DNA of 47,716 bases from a virus (IMGVR_UViG_3300042556_001883:1-47716), one strand, 5' to 3'. Shown: positions 1 to 8,384, counted from the stretch's first letter. The notes: generated by a model not told the origin, from the letters alone. Numbers and translations: made by a program.

Positions 1-185
1 ACTTGTCTTAAAATCTCCATCATTGTGTCGTCTGCTTCGATTACAATACCATCTTCCATTACATCAACAACATAAGTTTCAATTAAGGTTTCGTCTCTGG
101 CAATTTCTAAATCAAAATAATCGCCCACAGCAGGATCATTGAATGATTCTTCTACTTGTTCAATGTATTCTCTTAGAGTTTTCAT
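1..185 (-). CDS. Partial conserved phage protein with capsid-targeting-like N-terminus
   Basis: This is the first 61 codons of a minus-strand gene that runs off the left edge. The ATG (183-185) overlaps the TGA of the upstream gene in an ATGA arrangement, which suggests translational coupling. The N-terminus MKTLREYIEQVEE resembles the T4 capsid-targeting sequence of internal proteins (MKTYQEFIAE), which gp21 protease removes. It is followed by an acidic segment containing GDYFDLEI and ETYVVDVMEDGIVIEADD, which I recall as a module of unknown function in aquatic T4-like phages. Position at the end of a chain of large internal-type proteins supports a packaged head protein. The function is unknown and the C-terminus is not in the window. 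Confidence 0.75.
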   Translation of the reverse strand, partial: MKTLREYIEQVEESFNDPAVGDYFDLEIARDETLIETYVVDVMEDGIVIEADDTMMEILRQ

Positions 186-2299
186 CGCTTGATTCCTGGC
201 ACGGCTACAGGTGCTTTTGGTGCAGCTGGTTGTTTGGGTGCAACAGGAGCCTTGCCAACAGGACCTTCGTCAGGACTAGGAGGCTGAATACCAAGATCAG
301 CAGTGTAAATCTCTGCTTGTCCAGTATCACCTTTTGGTCTCTTCGGATCAGCTTCTTTTACTAATACACTGTTATACAATTCTTCAAACTGTTCTTCCAA
401 TGATATTCCTTCAGCCATTGGATTATCGCCTAGCTTGGGCTTGTCGGCGTATTGACGCTTTTCTCTATTCAAGTCATTGCCTTGTCTAGTGATACTTGCC
501 ACGCTTTGATATTCTTCGTCAGGAGTATTTTTGTATTTTGTTGCTCTAGTTTTCTTTGCTTCATCCATCATTTCTTGTTCAGACATAGACGCATGACGCA
601 ATTGTTTTGCCAATTGTTCTGCTCCATCTGCGTCCATTGTGCCATGAATTTCTATAGCACCTGGATGATCTAAATCTACGCCATCATCAGTGTTAAAACG
701 AGGTTTATCGCCCATGCCTGCCAGTTTCAACATGGCCAACAGTTCTTCGGCTTTTTCGCCTTGGGCACTGATGTTTACACTCTTGTTGCCATCGCTGCTC
801 ATGTTGGTGCTGACATTGATAGTGTCGCGTTGATCCATGCCCATGTCTCCGCATTCGTCTAGTTTGCTTTCAGTAAGACCGGCTAGATGTGCTAATTCGT
901 TCAATGTGTCGTCCATGACTGGTTGTGCAGTTTCGTTCATGCCGTTGCCTAGGTCACGCATGACATCATCGTAGAAACGCTCACTAACCCACTGATATGG
1001 ATCACCTTCTCTAGCTTTGGCCACACCGTATGGCATGTCGCCGCGATCCATGTAGTAGTCGTATAGTGCATCGTACAAATTCTCAGGCATAAAATCGCCT
1101 TCGATGAATCGTCTAACTTCGTGCTTGTATCTGTTGACAATGTGTTCTAGCGTGTGGCCATCTTCATCCAACATCAAGTGGATACCTTCATTGACCTTTT
1201 GTGGCAGGCCTTTGTGTTTGGTTTTAGCAAAGTCTCGTGCATCACTTTTGCTCATGCCCTTGGCTGCTTTTTTCAATTCTGGGCTAGCACCTTTGACCTT
1301 TTCGCCTTTTTGCATGGCATGCACCATGCCCATAAACTTCTGCTGTTGTTTACTAACTGCTTTTTCATTTAGAGCAAGACCGCTTAGGCGCATCATTTCA
1401 GCTAGTTCTTCTTCTAGATCTTCTTCCATTGCCATACCGCCCAAAGGCTTTTTGTTATCTGCTGCAATTTGATCAGGGGTTCTTGACACAAGATTAGTAG
1501 ATTGGCCAAAGCCGCCTGTTACAGGAACACCGCTGGCAGGCATAGCTGCTTGTGAGCCGCCTTGGCCTTCTGCGCCTGTAGCTGATTGAGCATAACCACC
1601 TGCTTTCGATGACGCTGCTACATTAACTGGTTCTGCTTTTGCTAACTCTGCTCGTCCAGCTGCCAAAGAGGGATCTGTTTCCGGATCGTAGTCGGGTGTT
1701 GGTGCTGCTGCAGGGACTCCACCTGCGGCTATTCCAGCTTTTGCTTGGTCTAGTGCTGCTGTAGTGCCTGCTGCTGGACCAGACGGTGCGGCCGCAGCAG
1801 GTGCTGCTGGTGTAGTTCCGCCTGCGAATCCTTGGGTGGGTGGAGCAGCATTTGGATCTCGCGCATTTGCTGTTCTAGTGTCTTGACCACCGTAGCTGCT
1901 AGTTTGCGTTTGTGCAGCGGTAGCTTGACTGCCTTTCATGGCATCAACAGGTGGTTTTTTACTAGGCAAGCCTCCGGCTCCTGTCTTCGACTGCACAGGA
2001 AATCCACTTGCTCCGGTACCAACTTTTTTATTTTGTCCTGGATCCTTTTGATAGGCAGGAGCGTTTGGATTACCCGGAAGTGGTTTTGGTGCGCCAGGCG
2101 CAACCACTTGACCGGCTCCGCCTCTAGCACCTCTTACTTGTGTATTTGGTGCTGTTGGTGCGGCTGCTGGCTGAGTGGCGGGTACTGCCCCTTGACCGCT
2201 TCTTACCGGTGTTGGTGCATTTCTCATCGCATATTGAGTGGCGAAATCTTGCTGTTCGTTTAGTATATCGCTATACATTCTAATTAATTTTGGATCCAT
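182..2299 (-). CDS. Large modular Ala/Pro-rich protein with DUF3008-like domain (probable internal virion protein)
   Basis: 705 aa, no overall function recognised. Residues 1-20 hold a short helix with ILNE. About 25-300 is low-complexity Ala/Pro/Gly/Gln linker. About 312-369 (KQQQKFMGMVHAMQKG through KHKGLPQKV) matches the pattern of DUF3008 proteins. About 370-455 is a helical domain with the signature DALYDYYMDRGDMPYGVAKA. About 490-570 contains NVSTNMSSDGNKSVNISAQG followed by LLAMLKLAGMG. The tail is again Pro-rich. The strings LNE and LTE recur (LALNEK, DDTLNEL, AGLTESK), which fits the L-x-E specificity of T4-type prohead protease. The start is an ATG with AAGGAA upstream, behind two tandem TAAATAG late-promoter-like elements. 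A packaged or ejected head protein is inferred from composition and context. Confidence 0.8.
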   Translation of the reverse strand: MDPKLIRMYSDILNEQQDFATQYAMRNAPTPVRSGQGAVPATQPAAAPTAPNTQVRGARGGAGQVVAPGAPKPLPGNPNAPAYQKDPGQNKKVGTGASGFPVQSKTGAGGLPSKKPPVDAMKGSQATAAQTQTSSYGGQDTRTANARDPNAAPPTQGFAGGTTPAAPAAAAPSGPAAGTTAALDQAKAGIAAGGVPAAAPTPDYDPETDPSLAAGRAELAKAEPVNVAASSKAGGYAQSATGAEGQGGSQAAMPASGVPVTGGFGQSTNLVSRTPDQIAADNKKPLGGMAMEEDLEEELAEMMRLSGLALNEKAVSKQQQKFMGMVHAMQKGEKVKGASPELKKAAKGMSKSDARDFAKTKHKGLPQKVNEGIHLMLDEDGHTLEHIVNRYKHEVRRFIEGDFMPENLYDALYDYYMDRGDMPYGVAKAREGDPYQWVSERFYDDVMRDLGNGMNETAQPVMDDTLNELAHLAGLTESKLDECGDMGMDQRDTINVSTNMSSDGNKSVNISAQGEKAEELLAMLKLAGMGDKPRFNTDDGVDLDHPGAIEIHGTMDADGAEQLAKQLRHASMSEQEMMDEAKKTRATKYKNTPDEEYQSVASITRQGNDLNREKRQYADKPKLGDNPMAEGISLEEQFEELYNSVLVKEADPKRPKGDTGQAEIYTADLGIQPPSPDEGPVGKAPVAPKQPAAPKAPVAVPGIKR

Positions 2300-2315
2300 C
2301 TTTGTTCCTTGGTTT

Positions 2316-2329
2316 CTATTTACTATTTA
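2316..2329 (-). promoter_or_regulatory. Tandem late-promoter-like elements (TAAATAG x2)
   Basis: On the minus strand two TAAATAG heptamers lie head to tail in the 38-base gap before the 705-aa gene. They differ from the window consensus TAAATAC only in the last base and are placed 17-30 bases before the ATG, with an AAGGAA ribosome site between. Confidence 0.5.
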
Positions 2330-2337
2330 ATCAATTT

Positions 2338-5325
2338 TTATTTCTTTAATCCTGCAAGCAGTTTTAGTCTATCCAAACTTTCGTTGGTGCGATTCACCAT
2401 CTGCTGAATACGATCTCTAGCCGCTGTAGCATCTACATCAATGTTGTCTGATGATGATGGCGTTGTAGACACATCGTCCGGTTTGGTAGTTGGTTTGTCT
2501 TTGCCGCGATTGTCCCAGTAGGTGTCAGGTAATTCTTGATTCACATTGGTGTCCACTGCGGGCTTGACCGGTGAGGGTTCTGGTCCTGGCCGATCTGGTT
2601 GAGGTTTGGGCGGTGTGGGTGGTTTTGGTGGTTTGGGTCCTGGGCCAGGTCCTGGAGGTTGTGGAGTTGGATCGGGTCCGGGCATAGGGCCTTGATCTTT
2701 GTCTCCAAGTTTCCCTAATCCATATCCAGCTGCTGCGCCGCCCAGTGCCGATAGTGCTGCTGTGGCAGTTCGACTCAAGGGCTTTCCACCTTTGGCTGCT
2801 GCTGCGGCCGCATCATCGGCCTTGCCTACTGCTGCTGCTGGTGCTGGAGGAGCTTCGCCTTTGCGCCACACAGCCGGCTTTTTATCACCAATATTTTTCA
2901 TATCACTGTATGATCTAATGTCTTTGGGATCGGCTCTGTTGACATATTTTAATTCGTTGCCAGCAAATGTTGAACCAGGTGGTCTAGGAACTGCGTCAAA
3001 AGTCTTACCACCACGACGCATGACACTGGCAGGCAGAGCTTCAGCGCCACCGCCTAGTCCTCGAAGCATGTTGGCAAATCTGGCCGCAGCACCAAAACGC
3101 TCTTTTAGCAGTGCAGTTTCGTGCAAGTTTTGAACCAGTTGCTTTTTGGTTTCTTCAAGACGGCTGATTCTTTTCTGTAATTGTTTTTTGTTCATGATTT
3201 TACTTCCTTCTTTCATTGGGTGGGCTGGTGGTTGTGCACCTTTGTCTTGGTCTACTGCTGCTTTTAGTTCTTCATCCGATGGGAAGAACGATCCGGTACG
3301 ATATTTGTCTCTTACTGCTTGTGCAGCAATGGCCGGAATTCCTAATACCGGAACAGCTCCTGCTGCTGATATGGCTGATCCTGTAGTATCACCTATGCTG
3401 GCTCTGCGTAGTGCATCAGCACCTTGATAGGCCACATTCAATCCTGGTAAGGCTTTAGCGGCAACACCGGCTACCTTGGGTGCAATACGACCTGCCATGC
3501 TGGCTCCGGCTGCGCCTAAGGCCCCAAGGCCGGTTACATCCGCGGCTGTGGTATATGGTGTTAGATTTTGTGCACCTCTAACAGCTGGCACTTCAGGAGT
3601 TGTAGGTGTTTTTCCTGGAGTCGCCGGCACTGTAGGTTTAGCACCTTGCCCGGTGTTCCCTGACTGTTGTTTAAAATAATTTGCTAGTGCCAAGTTGGCT
3701 TCAGCAGATCCGGCCTTGAACTTGCCAGCACCTAGCACTGAATCAACCTTGGCTTGATCTAATCTATCTGCTCTACTTGCAAATTGACCACCACTGGTTT
3801 TTGCTAATTCGGCACCAACTGTGCCTGGTATTTTTGCCTGCTCTTGCAGTTTGTATTGATTGTATGCTTCTGCCACAGCAGCAACTTTGGCTGGTGGAAC
3901 TAAAAATCTAGTATCGTCGGTAGTATCTTCACCGCGTTTGACTGCTTGTCTAAAAGCTTCATAATCAAATTGACCAGGAGCACCAGTTGGTACGGATGGT
4001 ACATCTGCGGCCGCTGTTTTTGGCTGTGCTACGATTGGTTCTATATTGGAAGCATCAGAAGTTTTATTTGCGGTAGGTGTCTTTGTAGCAGGCATTGCTG
4101 CTGCTCCTGCGGCACCTACTGCCGGCATTAGTTTTTCTACTGAAGCTAATTCTCTGGTTCCTAGTTTTGTTCCTGGAGCATAGGCACCGCCACCAATTTT
4201 TTGAATTACGGTTTGTGCAGCATCTCTAGAATTTTTGGCCTGATATTTGTCTAAACCAGCATTTTTTAGATACTGTAGTGATGCAGCTTTAGCTATTGCA
4301 GGATCCTTTAATATTAAATCTGGATCTTTAACTAACGCACCTTTAAGTCCTAGATCTCTATCTAATCGTGCGTAATTGGCTTTACCGGTAATTTGAATTG
4401 GTCCTCGACCGCGATATTGATAACCACCATATTTTGCATAAGCAGTATCAAAAAACTTTTGGTCGTTTTGTTTTAACGCATTCAGTTCTGCGTCACTGTA
4501 TTTTCTCAGTTGTGGAAGTTTTTCTCTGATTCTATCATTTGATGTATTTCTGTAAGAGAATTCGCCTACATTTTTTCCGCCCGATTCCCTAGATATTTTG
4601 GCCATGACAGCAGCTCTTACATTGGGGTCTGGAATAAATGCAAGGTCGTCGGCAGTTATAGTGTTTTCATTTAGAAAAAGTTCATACTTGCCTAAAACTT
4701 TTGTATACGCATCAGTTTCTCTTAGCTCGTCAAAACCTATACCTTTTGTTGGCAATGGTTTGATACCATCTGTGGGCATAGCAGCTTGTGATTTATCTTG
4801 TGCATCTTTATCAGCAAGTTTTGTATCGCTACCTGGATCAACTCCGGTGTATCCTCTAACCACACCTCTGGCAAATTCGCCGCCTTTTTCTGCAGCCCAG
4901 CCCAAGGCCTTGCCTGCCACATCCCCGGCAGTTTTTGCTCCTCTACCCACAAGGTCGCTTATTGGAGCGTTAGGATCTTTTAAATATTCATAGCCGGTTC
5001 CTAGGGCGGTGCCTCCAAGTGCTGTGCCAGCTGCTGTTTTTAACTTGTTTCTAAAAGGATATGTTACTGCATCTTTGGCTTTATCTATTATACCTTTGGG
5101 TTTTACATCAACAGCCGCAGCGGCGTCATCGGCTGCTGCAGGTGCCTTGCCTTGTTTGACCGCTTTTAATTGGGCTTTTTTTATTTCTGTATCGAGCCTG
5201 GCCTGTTTGATTGCTTCAATTTCTTTAGGCAAGGTAGTGCCATACTTGTAAGTCTGATAGGCACTCTTCAACTTTGATAAAGCCGATACGGGATTTACTA
5301 CCTCGTCAACCTTGCCTCGTTTCAT
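2338..5325 (-). CDS. Very large modular protein with GH19 lysozyme/chitinase-like domain
   Basis: 995 aa. An N-terminal helical/Ala-rich stretch (1-215) ends at ELFLNEN, a possible L-x-E protease site. About 222-400 is a glycoside hydrolase 19-type domain: KISRESGG carries the likely catalytic Glu247, and YRGRGPIQITGKANY (304-318) followed by LVKDPD is the family signature, so peptidoglycan cleavage is expected. Then come Ala/Pro linkers, a small-residue (Gly/Ala) hydrophobic stretch near 600-670, a coiled-coil-like segment beginning MNKKQLQKRISRLEE (711), a Pro/Gly-Lys tract near 880-925, and a C-terminus LDRLKLLAGLKK resembling that of gp22. The ATG lies three bases after the previous stop. 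A sharp internal ribosome site precedes Met711. An internal head protein ejected with DNA, or a baseplate/tail lysozyme, are both possible; I favour the former from its neighbours. Confidence 0.8.
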   Translation of the reverse strand: MKRGKVDEVVNPVSALSKLKSAYQTYKYGTTLPKEIEAIKQARLDTEIKKAQLKAVKQGKAPAAADDAAAAVDVKPKGIIDKAKDAVTYPFRNKLKTAAGTALGGTALGTGYEYLKDPNAPISDLVGRGAKTAGDVAGKALGWAAEKGGEFARGVVRGYTGVDPGSDTKLADKDAQDKSQAAMPTDGIKPLPTKGIGFDELRETDAYTKVLGKYELFLNENTITADDLAFIPDPNVRAAVMAKISRESGGKNVGEFSYRNTSNDRIREKLPQLRKYSDAELNALKQNDQKFFDTAYAKYGGYQYRGRGPIQITGKANYARLDRDLGLKGALVKDPDLILKDPAIAKAASLQYLKNAGLDKYQAKNSRDAAQTVIQKIGGGAYAPGTKLGTRELASVEKLMPAVGAAGAAAMPATKTPTANKTSDASNIEPIVAQPKTAAADVPSVPTGAPGQFDYEAFRQAVKRGEDTTDDTRFLVPPAKVAAVAEAYNQYKLQEQAKIPGTVGAELAKTSGGQFASRADRLDQAKVDSVLGAGKFKAGSAEANLALANYFKQQSGNTGQGAKPTVPATPGKTPTTPEVPAVRGAQNLTPYTTAADVTGLGALGAAGASMAGRIAPKVAGVAAKALPGLNVAYQGADALRRASIGDTTGSAISAAGAVPVLGIPAIAAQAVRDKYRTGSFFPSDEELKAAVDQDKGAQPPAHPMKEGSKIMNKKQLQKRISRLEETKKQLVQNLHETALLKERFGAAARFANMLRGLGGGAEALPASVMRRGGKTFDAVPRPPGSTFAGNELKYVNRADPKDIRSYSDMKNIGDKKPAVWRKGEAPPAPAAAVGKADDAAAAAAKGGKPLSRTATAALSALGGAAAGYGLGKLGDKDQGPMPGPDPTPQPPGPGPGPKPPKPPTPPKPQPDRPGPEPSPVKPAVDTNVNQELPDTYWDNRGKDKPTTKPDDVSTTPSSSDNIDVDATAARDRIQQMVNRTNESLDRLKLLAGLKK
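3193..3209 (-). promoter_or_regulatory. Internal in-frame ribosome binding site and ATG
   Basis: Inside the 995-aa gene the minus strand reads AAGGAAG (3203-3209), seven bases, then ATG (3193-3195), in frame. It is as good a ribosome site as those of the window's annotated starts. Use would give a 285-aa C-terminal product beginning with a Lys-rich coiled-coil-like segment. It may be a second product or the relic of a gene fusion. Confidence 0.5.
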
Positions 5326-5328
5326 TGT

Positions 5329-7224
5329 TTAGTCTTTGGGCTTTTTGAAACTAAACTTGGCTCCGCCGCCGGTGCCCTTGGGACGACCTTTTTTCTTTTC
5401 TACTGGCTTACCTTCGCCGTCTGTTTCTTCGTCATCGTCTTTTTGTGCTGAACCACCGTAACGTGTACCTGCCTTCTTGCCTTCACCACCTTTGGATTGA
5501 GGGCCTTTTTTCTTGTCAAGGTACTTTTGCATCTCTTCCCAACCTTCACGCATGGTGCTGGCACCTTTACTGACTTTTTCCATGTCGCCGTCGCCGTCTA
5601 GGTCAGCCTTGTCTAATCCTTGTGCTCTAGCTTTCATTAGATTGCCGGAGAATTTATTACCTTCAGTTTTCTTGCCTTTTTTGGCACCAGCAATTTTGTC
5701 AGCGTAGGTAATTTTATCTTTAGGCTCTGCTAGTGCTGCAAAACTCTTTTGCTTGGGACTCAGCATGTCTTCATTGTAACTACCTTCGTCTGTTTTCTTA
5801 CGATAAACATCTACCGGACCATGCTTGCTACCTTTCTTAGGTAAATGCACTTCATCTGGTGGAGAAGGCAATTGATCACCTTCATCCATTGGACCTTTAA
5901 CTGCTTTATCCAACATAGCAGCAGCATGTTGTAGATAATCAGTTAGGTCATACTGTTGGATATGACGAGCAATATTGCCACCACGCATTGGTGCTATGCC
6001 ATCTTGTTCACTACCAACACTGGCATTATCAACTAAGTCAAGATACTTTCCAATTACTGCTCTAGCCTTTTTAAACTCGGGCGATCGATTGCTACCAAAA
6101 GTAGCATTCAAGACATCTGTCAGGTTGTCGACAGTTCTTCCTGGGTTATTGATTTCTTGTTCAACCGCAGCCAATAGATCTGCTGGTCCTTCTTGATCTG
6201 CGCTTGCTTCGCCTATTGGACCTTTAACTGCTTTATCTAACATAGCAGCGGCATGTTGTAGATAATCAGTTAGGTCATATTGTTGGATATGACGAGCAAT
6301 ATTGCCACCACGCATTGGTGCTATGCCATCTTGTTCGCTGCCCATTGCTGCATTATCGACCAGATTAATATACTTGCCAATTACAGCACGAGCTTTTTTA
6401 AATTCAGGAGAACGATCGCTACCAAAAGTAGCATTCAAGACATCTAATAGATTATCAATACTTCGCCCTGGGTTATTGATTTCTTGTTCTACGGCAGCCA
6501 ATAGATCTGCTGGTCCTTCTTGATCTGCGCTTGCTTCGCTCATTGGACTAACTGCTTTATCCAACATAGCAGCAGCATGTTGTAGATAATCAGTTAGGTC
6601 ATATTGTTGGATATGACGAGCAATATTGCCACCTCTCATTGGAGCAATACCATCTTCTTCACTACCAACACTGGCATTATCAACTAAGTCAAGATACTTT
6701 CCAATCACTGCTCTAGCTTTTTTAAATTCAGGTGATCTGTCAGAGCCAAATGTTGCATTTAGTACATCTCTCAAGTTGTCGGTACTGCGGCCAGGTCTAG
6801 CAATTTCTTGTTCAATCGCAGCCAATAGATCTGCTGGTCCTTCTTGACCTACAGCTTCATCCATTTTATCATGTTTGGCACGAATCTTGGCCATTTTTTC
6901 TTTGCTGGCACCATCACGGCCAGCTTGTTGTAATGCCTTCATTCCAGTTTCGCCGTATTTCTTTTTACCTAGGTATGCTTGTAGACCACTTTCTTCTACA
7001 TTGCCTTCTTTCATGGCTTTTTTATAACCATGAAACTTTTCGCTTAACTGTTTTTCGACTTGCGCAACTGCTTCAGCAATCGTGCCTTTACGAGTCTGTT
7101 TTTCCTTCTTGCTTTCATTGTGCAATTCCTTAACGGTCGTCATCTTACTTTCAGTAAGATTGGTTTTCTTTGGAGCCTCAAGGCTTTCAATTTTCTTTAG
7201 GATATCATAGATATTGTTGCTCAT
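5329..7224 (-). CDS. Modular protein with three near-identical ~108-residue repeats
   Basis: 631 aa, no known function. A charged N-terminal region (1-126) includes NLTESK, a possible L-x-E site, and KKKYGETGMKALQQAGRDGA. Residues 127-448 are three tandem modules of 108-109 residues, each starting QEGPADLLAA and ending YLQHAAAMLDKAV, with internal EFKKARAVIGKY and GIAPMRGGNIARH. The C-terminal third has MLSPKQKSFAALAEPKDKI, a calcium-loop-like DLDGDGDM at 541-548, and a Lys/Gly-rich basic tail that could contact DNA. The ATG overlaps the TGA of the 208-aa gene. An internal virion protein is inferred from the basic, modular character and neighbours. Confidence 0.8.
   Translation of the reverse strand: MSNNIYDILKKIESLEAPKKTNLTESKMTTVKELHNESKKEKQTRKGTIAEAVAQVEKQLSEKFHGYKKAMKEGNVEESGLQAYLGKKKYGETGMKALQQAGRDGASKEKMAKIRAKHDKMDEAVGQEGPADLLAAIEQEIARPGRSTDNLRDVLNATFGSDRSPEFKKARAVIGKYLDLVDNASVGSEEDGIAPMRGGNIARHIQQYDLTDYLQHAAAMLDKAVSPMSEASADQEGPADLLAAVEQEINNPGRSIDNLLDVLNATFGSDRSPEFKKARAVIGKYINLVDNAAMGSEQDGIAPMRGGNIARHIQQYDLTDYLQHAAAMLDKAVKGPIGEASADQEGPADLLAAVEQEINNPGRTVDNLTDVLNATFGSNRSPEFKKARAVIGKYLDLVDNASVGSEQDGIAPMRGGNIARHIQQYDLTDYLQHAAAMLDKAVKGPMDEGDQLPSPPDEVHLPKKGSKHGPVDVYRKKTDEGSYNEDMLSPKQKSFAALAEPKDKITYADKIAGAKKGKKTEGNKFSGNLMKARAQGLDKADLDGDGDMEKVSKGASTMREGWEEMQKYLDKKKGPQSKGGEGKKAGTRYGGSAQKDDDEETDGEGKPVEKKKGRPKGTGGGAKFSFKKPKD
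5881..6846 (-). repeat. Three tandem ~325-bp coding repeats
   Basis: Copies at about 6523-6846, 6196-6522 and 5881-6195 (units of 324-327 bases) are highly similar in DNA as well as protein. The block reading attgccaccacgcattgg, for example, is identical in two copies and slightly changed in the third. Conservation at silent sites points to recent duplication or ongoing homogenisation. Confidence 0.9.
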
Positions 7225-7847
7225 TTGTTCTTTCCTTTAACGGGTGGTAATTTGTTTTGTTGGCTTCCTACTGGGCTCTTGGTGCCTTGTGGCAATTGAT
7301 TGGTTGTTTGTGCATTAGGAGTTCTTTCCTTGGCACGAGTTGAAACTAGTTCTGCGTCTGATTCCAATGCGACCATTTTTGGACTTTGTTGATCCAATTC
7401 TTTCAATAAACTGTCTTTGCGTTTGTCGCCTACTAGATCTTGACCGCCTGGCACATCCTTGAGTTCGCTGTCTAGCAGCAATGAACCGGTATGATCTTTA
7501 CCATAAGCCTCAAAGGCATCATTGTCGTCGGCCTGTTGCTTGCCGTAAACACACACCCACTCGGCTTGCATACCGGTGCGTTCTCTTAACAATTGATAAA
7601 TTTGAGGGCTTGTCACTGGGTATGCAACTGTGGCTTCAAACTGCCAGCATTCGCAAGGTCCCCATTTTGGGAATTCTCTGTGCTCTTGTATTGGCAAGCT
7701 TTTAGGTGCAGTAATATCTACCAGCTGGTATGCATCAAGAGCATTTTTGATTTCTTCCATGATATCCTTAGGATTTTGTTTGGCAATTTTGATCCTGAAA
7801 GAGTAGTTGGAGTTTCGTTCGGCTATATAATCGTGAAGACTTTTCAT
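7221..7847 (-). CDS. Conserved phage protein with capsid-targeting-like N-terminus and ferredoxin-like domain
   Basis: 208 aa. It opens MKSLHDYIAERN; T4 internal proteins begin MKTYQEFIAE and are cut after the Glu, so IAE followed by R is an attractive processing site. Residues 15-105 alternate strand-helix-strand-strand-helix-strand (YSFRIKIA, DIMEEIKNALDAY, QLVDITA, CWQFEATVAYPV, SPQIYQLLRERTG, WVCVYG), as in a ferredoxin-like fold. Residues 120-208 are polar, Gln/Lys/Pro-rich and probably disordered. It follows a late promoter at 7869-7875 with CAGGA before the ATG, and leads the chain of large internal-type proteins. Packaging in the capsid is inferred; the biochemical role is unknown. 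Confidence 0.8.
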   Translation of the reverse strand: MKSLHDYIAERNSNYSFRIKIAKQNPKDIMEEIKNALDAYQLVDITAPKSLPIQEHREFPKWGPCECWQFEATVAYPVTSPQIYQLLRERTGMQAEWVCVYGKQQADDNDAFEAYGKDHTGSLLLDSELKDVPGGQDLVGDKRKDSLLKELDQQSPKMVALESDAELVSTRAKERTPNAQTTNQLPQGTKSPVGSQQNKLPPVKGKNK

Positions 7848-7868
7848 AGGTTTAATCCTGTTTATAGA

Positions 7869-7875
7869 GTATTTA
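7869..7875 (-). promoter_or_regulatory. Late promoter (TAAATAC)
   Basis: The minus strand reads AAATAAATACTC ahead of the 208-aa gene, overlapping the stop codon of the upstream gp16-like gene. It matches the T4 late -10 core (TATAAATA) and is spaced about 20 bases from the ATG, with a CAGGA ribosome site between. Confidence 0.65.
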
Positions 7876-8367
7876 TTTGTTTTTGTTCTTTTGGAGAATC
7901 TGTTCCAGCAGCTCGTTACGATCTAACACTATTCCTTGCCCGGTAATAGGTTGATCATCTGGGTTATCTTTTGACATTTGATGATCCAATCTAGCCTTCT
8001 GTAGCTGTAGTTGCACCATGCGCAGCTTCTTGTCCATTTTGGCTGTTTTGGCGGTGATAGCATGTCCTAACAGTGTGCCAGCAGTTTGAAATACAACACC
8101 GCCAAAACGGGGATCCATATTCATACCCAGATCCATTAGATCTTCAAACTTGCTTTTGGCTAAATCAGCCAGTTCGTCCATTTCTTGATCACTGGCTTCT
8201 AGATCTCTTACTGTAGGTAATGCTATGTCAATCTTGTCAATAGCTTCATCAACTTTGGCTATTGCTTCCCGGTTTTCTACAATAGTTTGCAGAGCTTCTG
8301 AGTTGTCAGCTGAATCTGTAGATATAACATCCGGGAGGTCAAAAAGTTCTGATAGTTTTTTGGTCAT
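7873..8367 (-). CDS. gp16: Probable terminase small subunit (gp16-like)
   Basis: 164 aa, the same length as T4 gp16. In the T4 system the small subunit recognises DNA and regulates the gp17 ATPase/nuclease during packaging. Layout fits the family: an acidic N-terminus with LSELFDLPD; a central helical pair (DLAKSKFEDLMDLGMNMDPR, then QTAGTLLGHAITAKTAKM) that forms the oligomerisation core in this family; and a C-terminal VLDRNELLEQIL segment comparable to the gp16 C-terminal PTELMDEI. It sits between gp4 and the first internal-type protein, not beside gp17 as in T4. No ribosome site precedes the ATG, and a late promoter element ends only four bases upstream. The assignment rests on recalled family patterns; a different small packaging or head protein is possible. 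Confidence 0.65.
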   Translation of the reverse strand: MTKKLSELFDLPDVISTDSADNSEALQTIVENREAIAKVDEAIDKIDIALPTVRDLEASDQEMDELADLAKSKFEDLMDLGMNMDPRFGGVVFQTAGTLLGHAITAKTAKMDKKLRMVQLQLQKARLDHQMSKDNPDDQPITGQGIVLDRNELLEQILQKNKNK

Positions 8368-8384
8368 GCTCGTATTTACCGAGC
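8368..8384 (-). promoter_or_regulatory. Late promoter inside a small palindrome, abutting the gp16-like start
   Basis: TAAATAC (8372-8378, minus strand) is the loop of an inverted repeat GCTCG/CGAGC (8368-8372 and 8380-8384). It also overlaps the stop codon of gp4. The element ends four bases before the ATG of the next gene, so transcripts would start at or very near that ATG. Confidence 0.45.

Noticed and set aside
2699-5251. Several plus-strand frames of 60-145 codons opposite the 995-aa gene
   Set aside because: Ala/Ser-rich shadows produced by the Ala/Pro codons of the real gene; no start signals.
2338-5325. Calling the GH19 protein the gp5 baseplate lysozyme
   Set aside because: No gp5 OB-fold or beta-helix features and no hub genes nearby; the neighbours are internal-type proteins.
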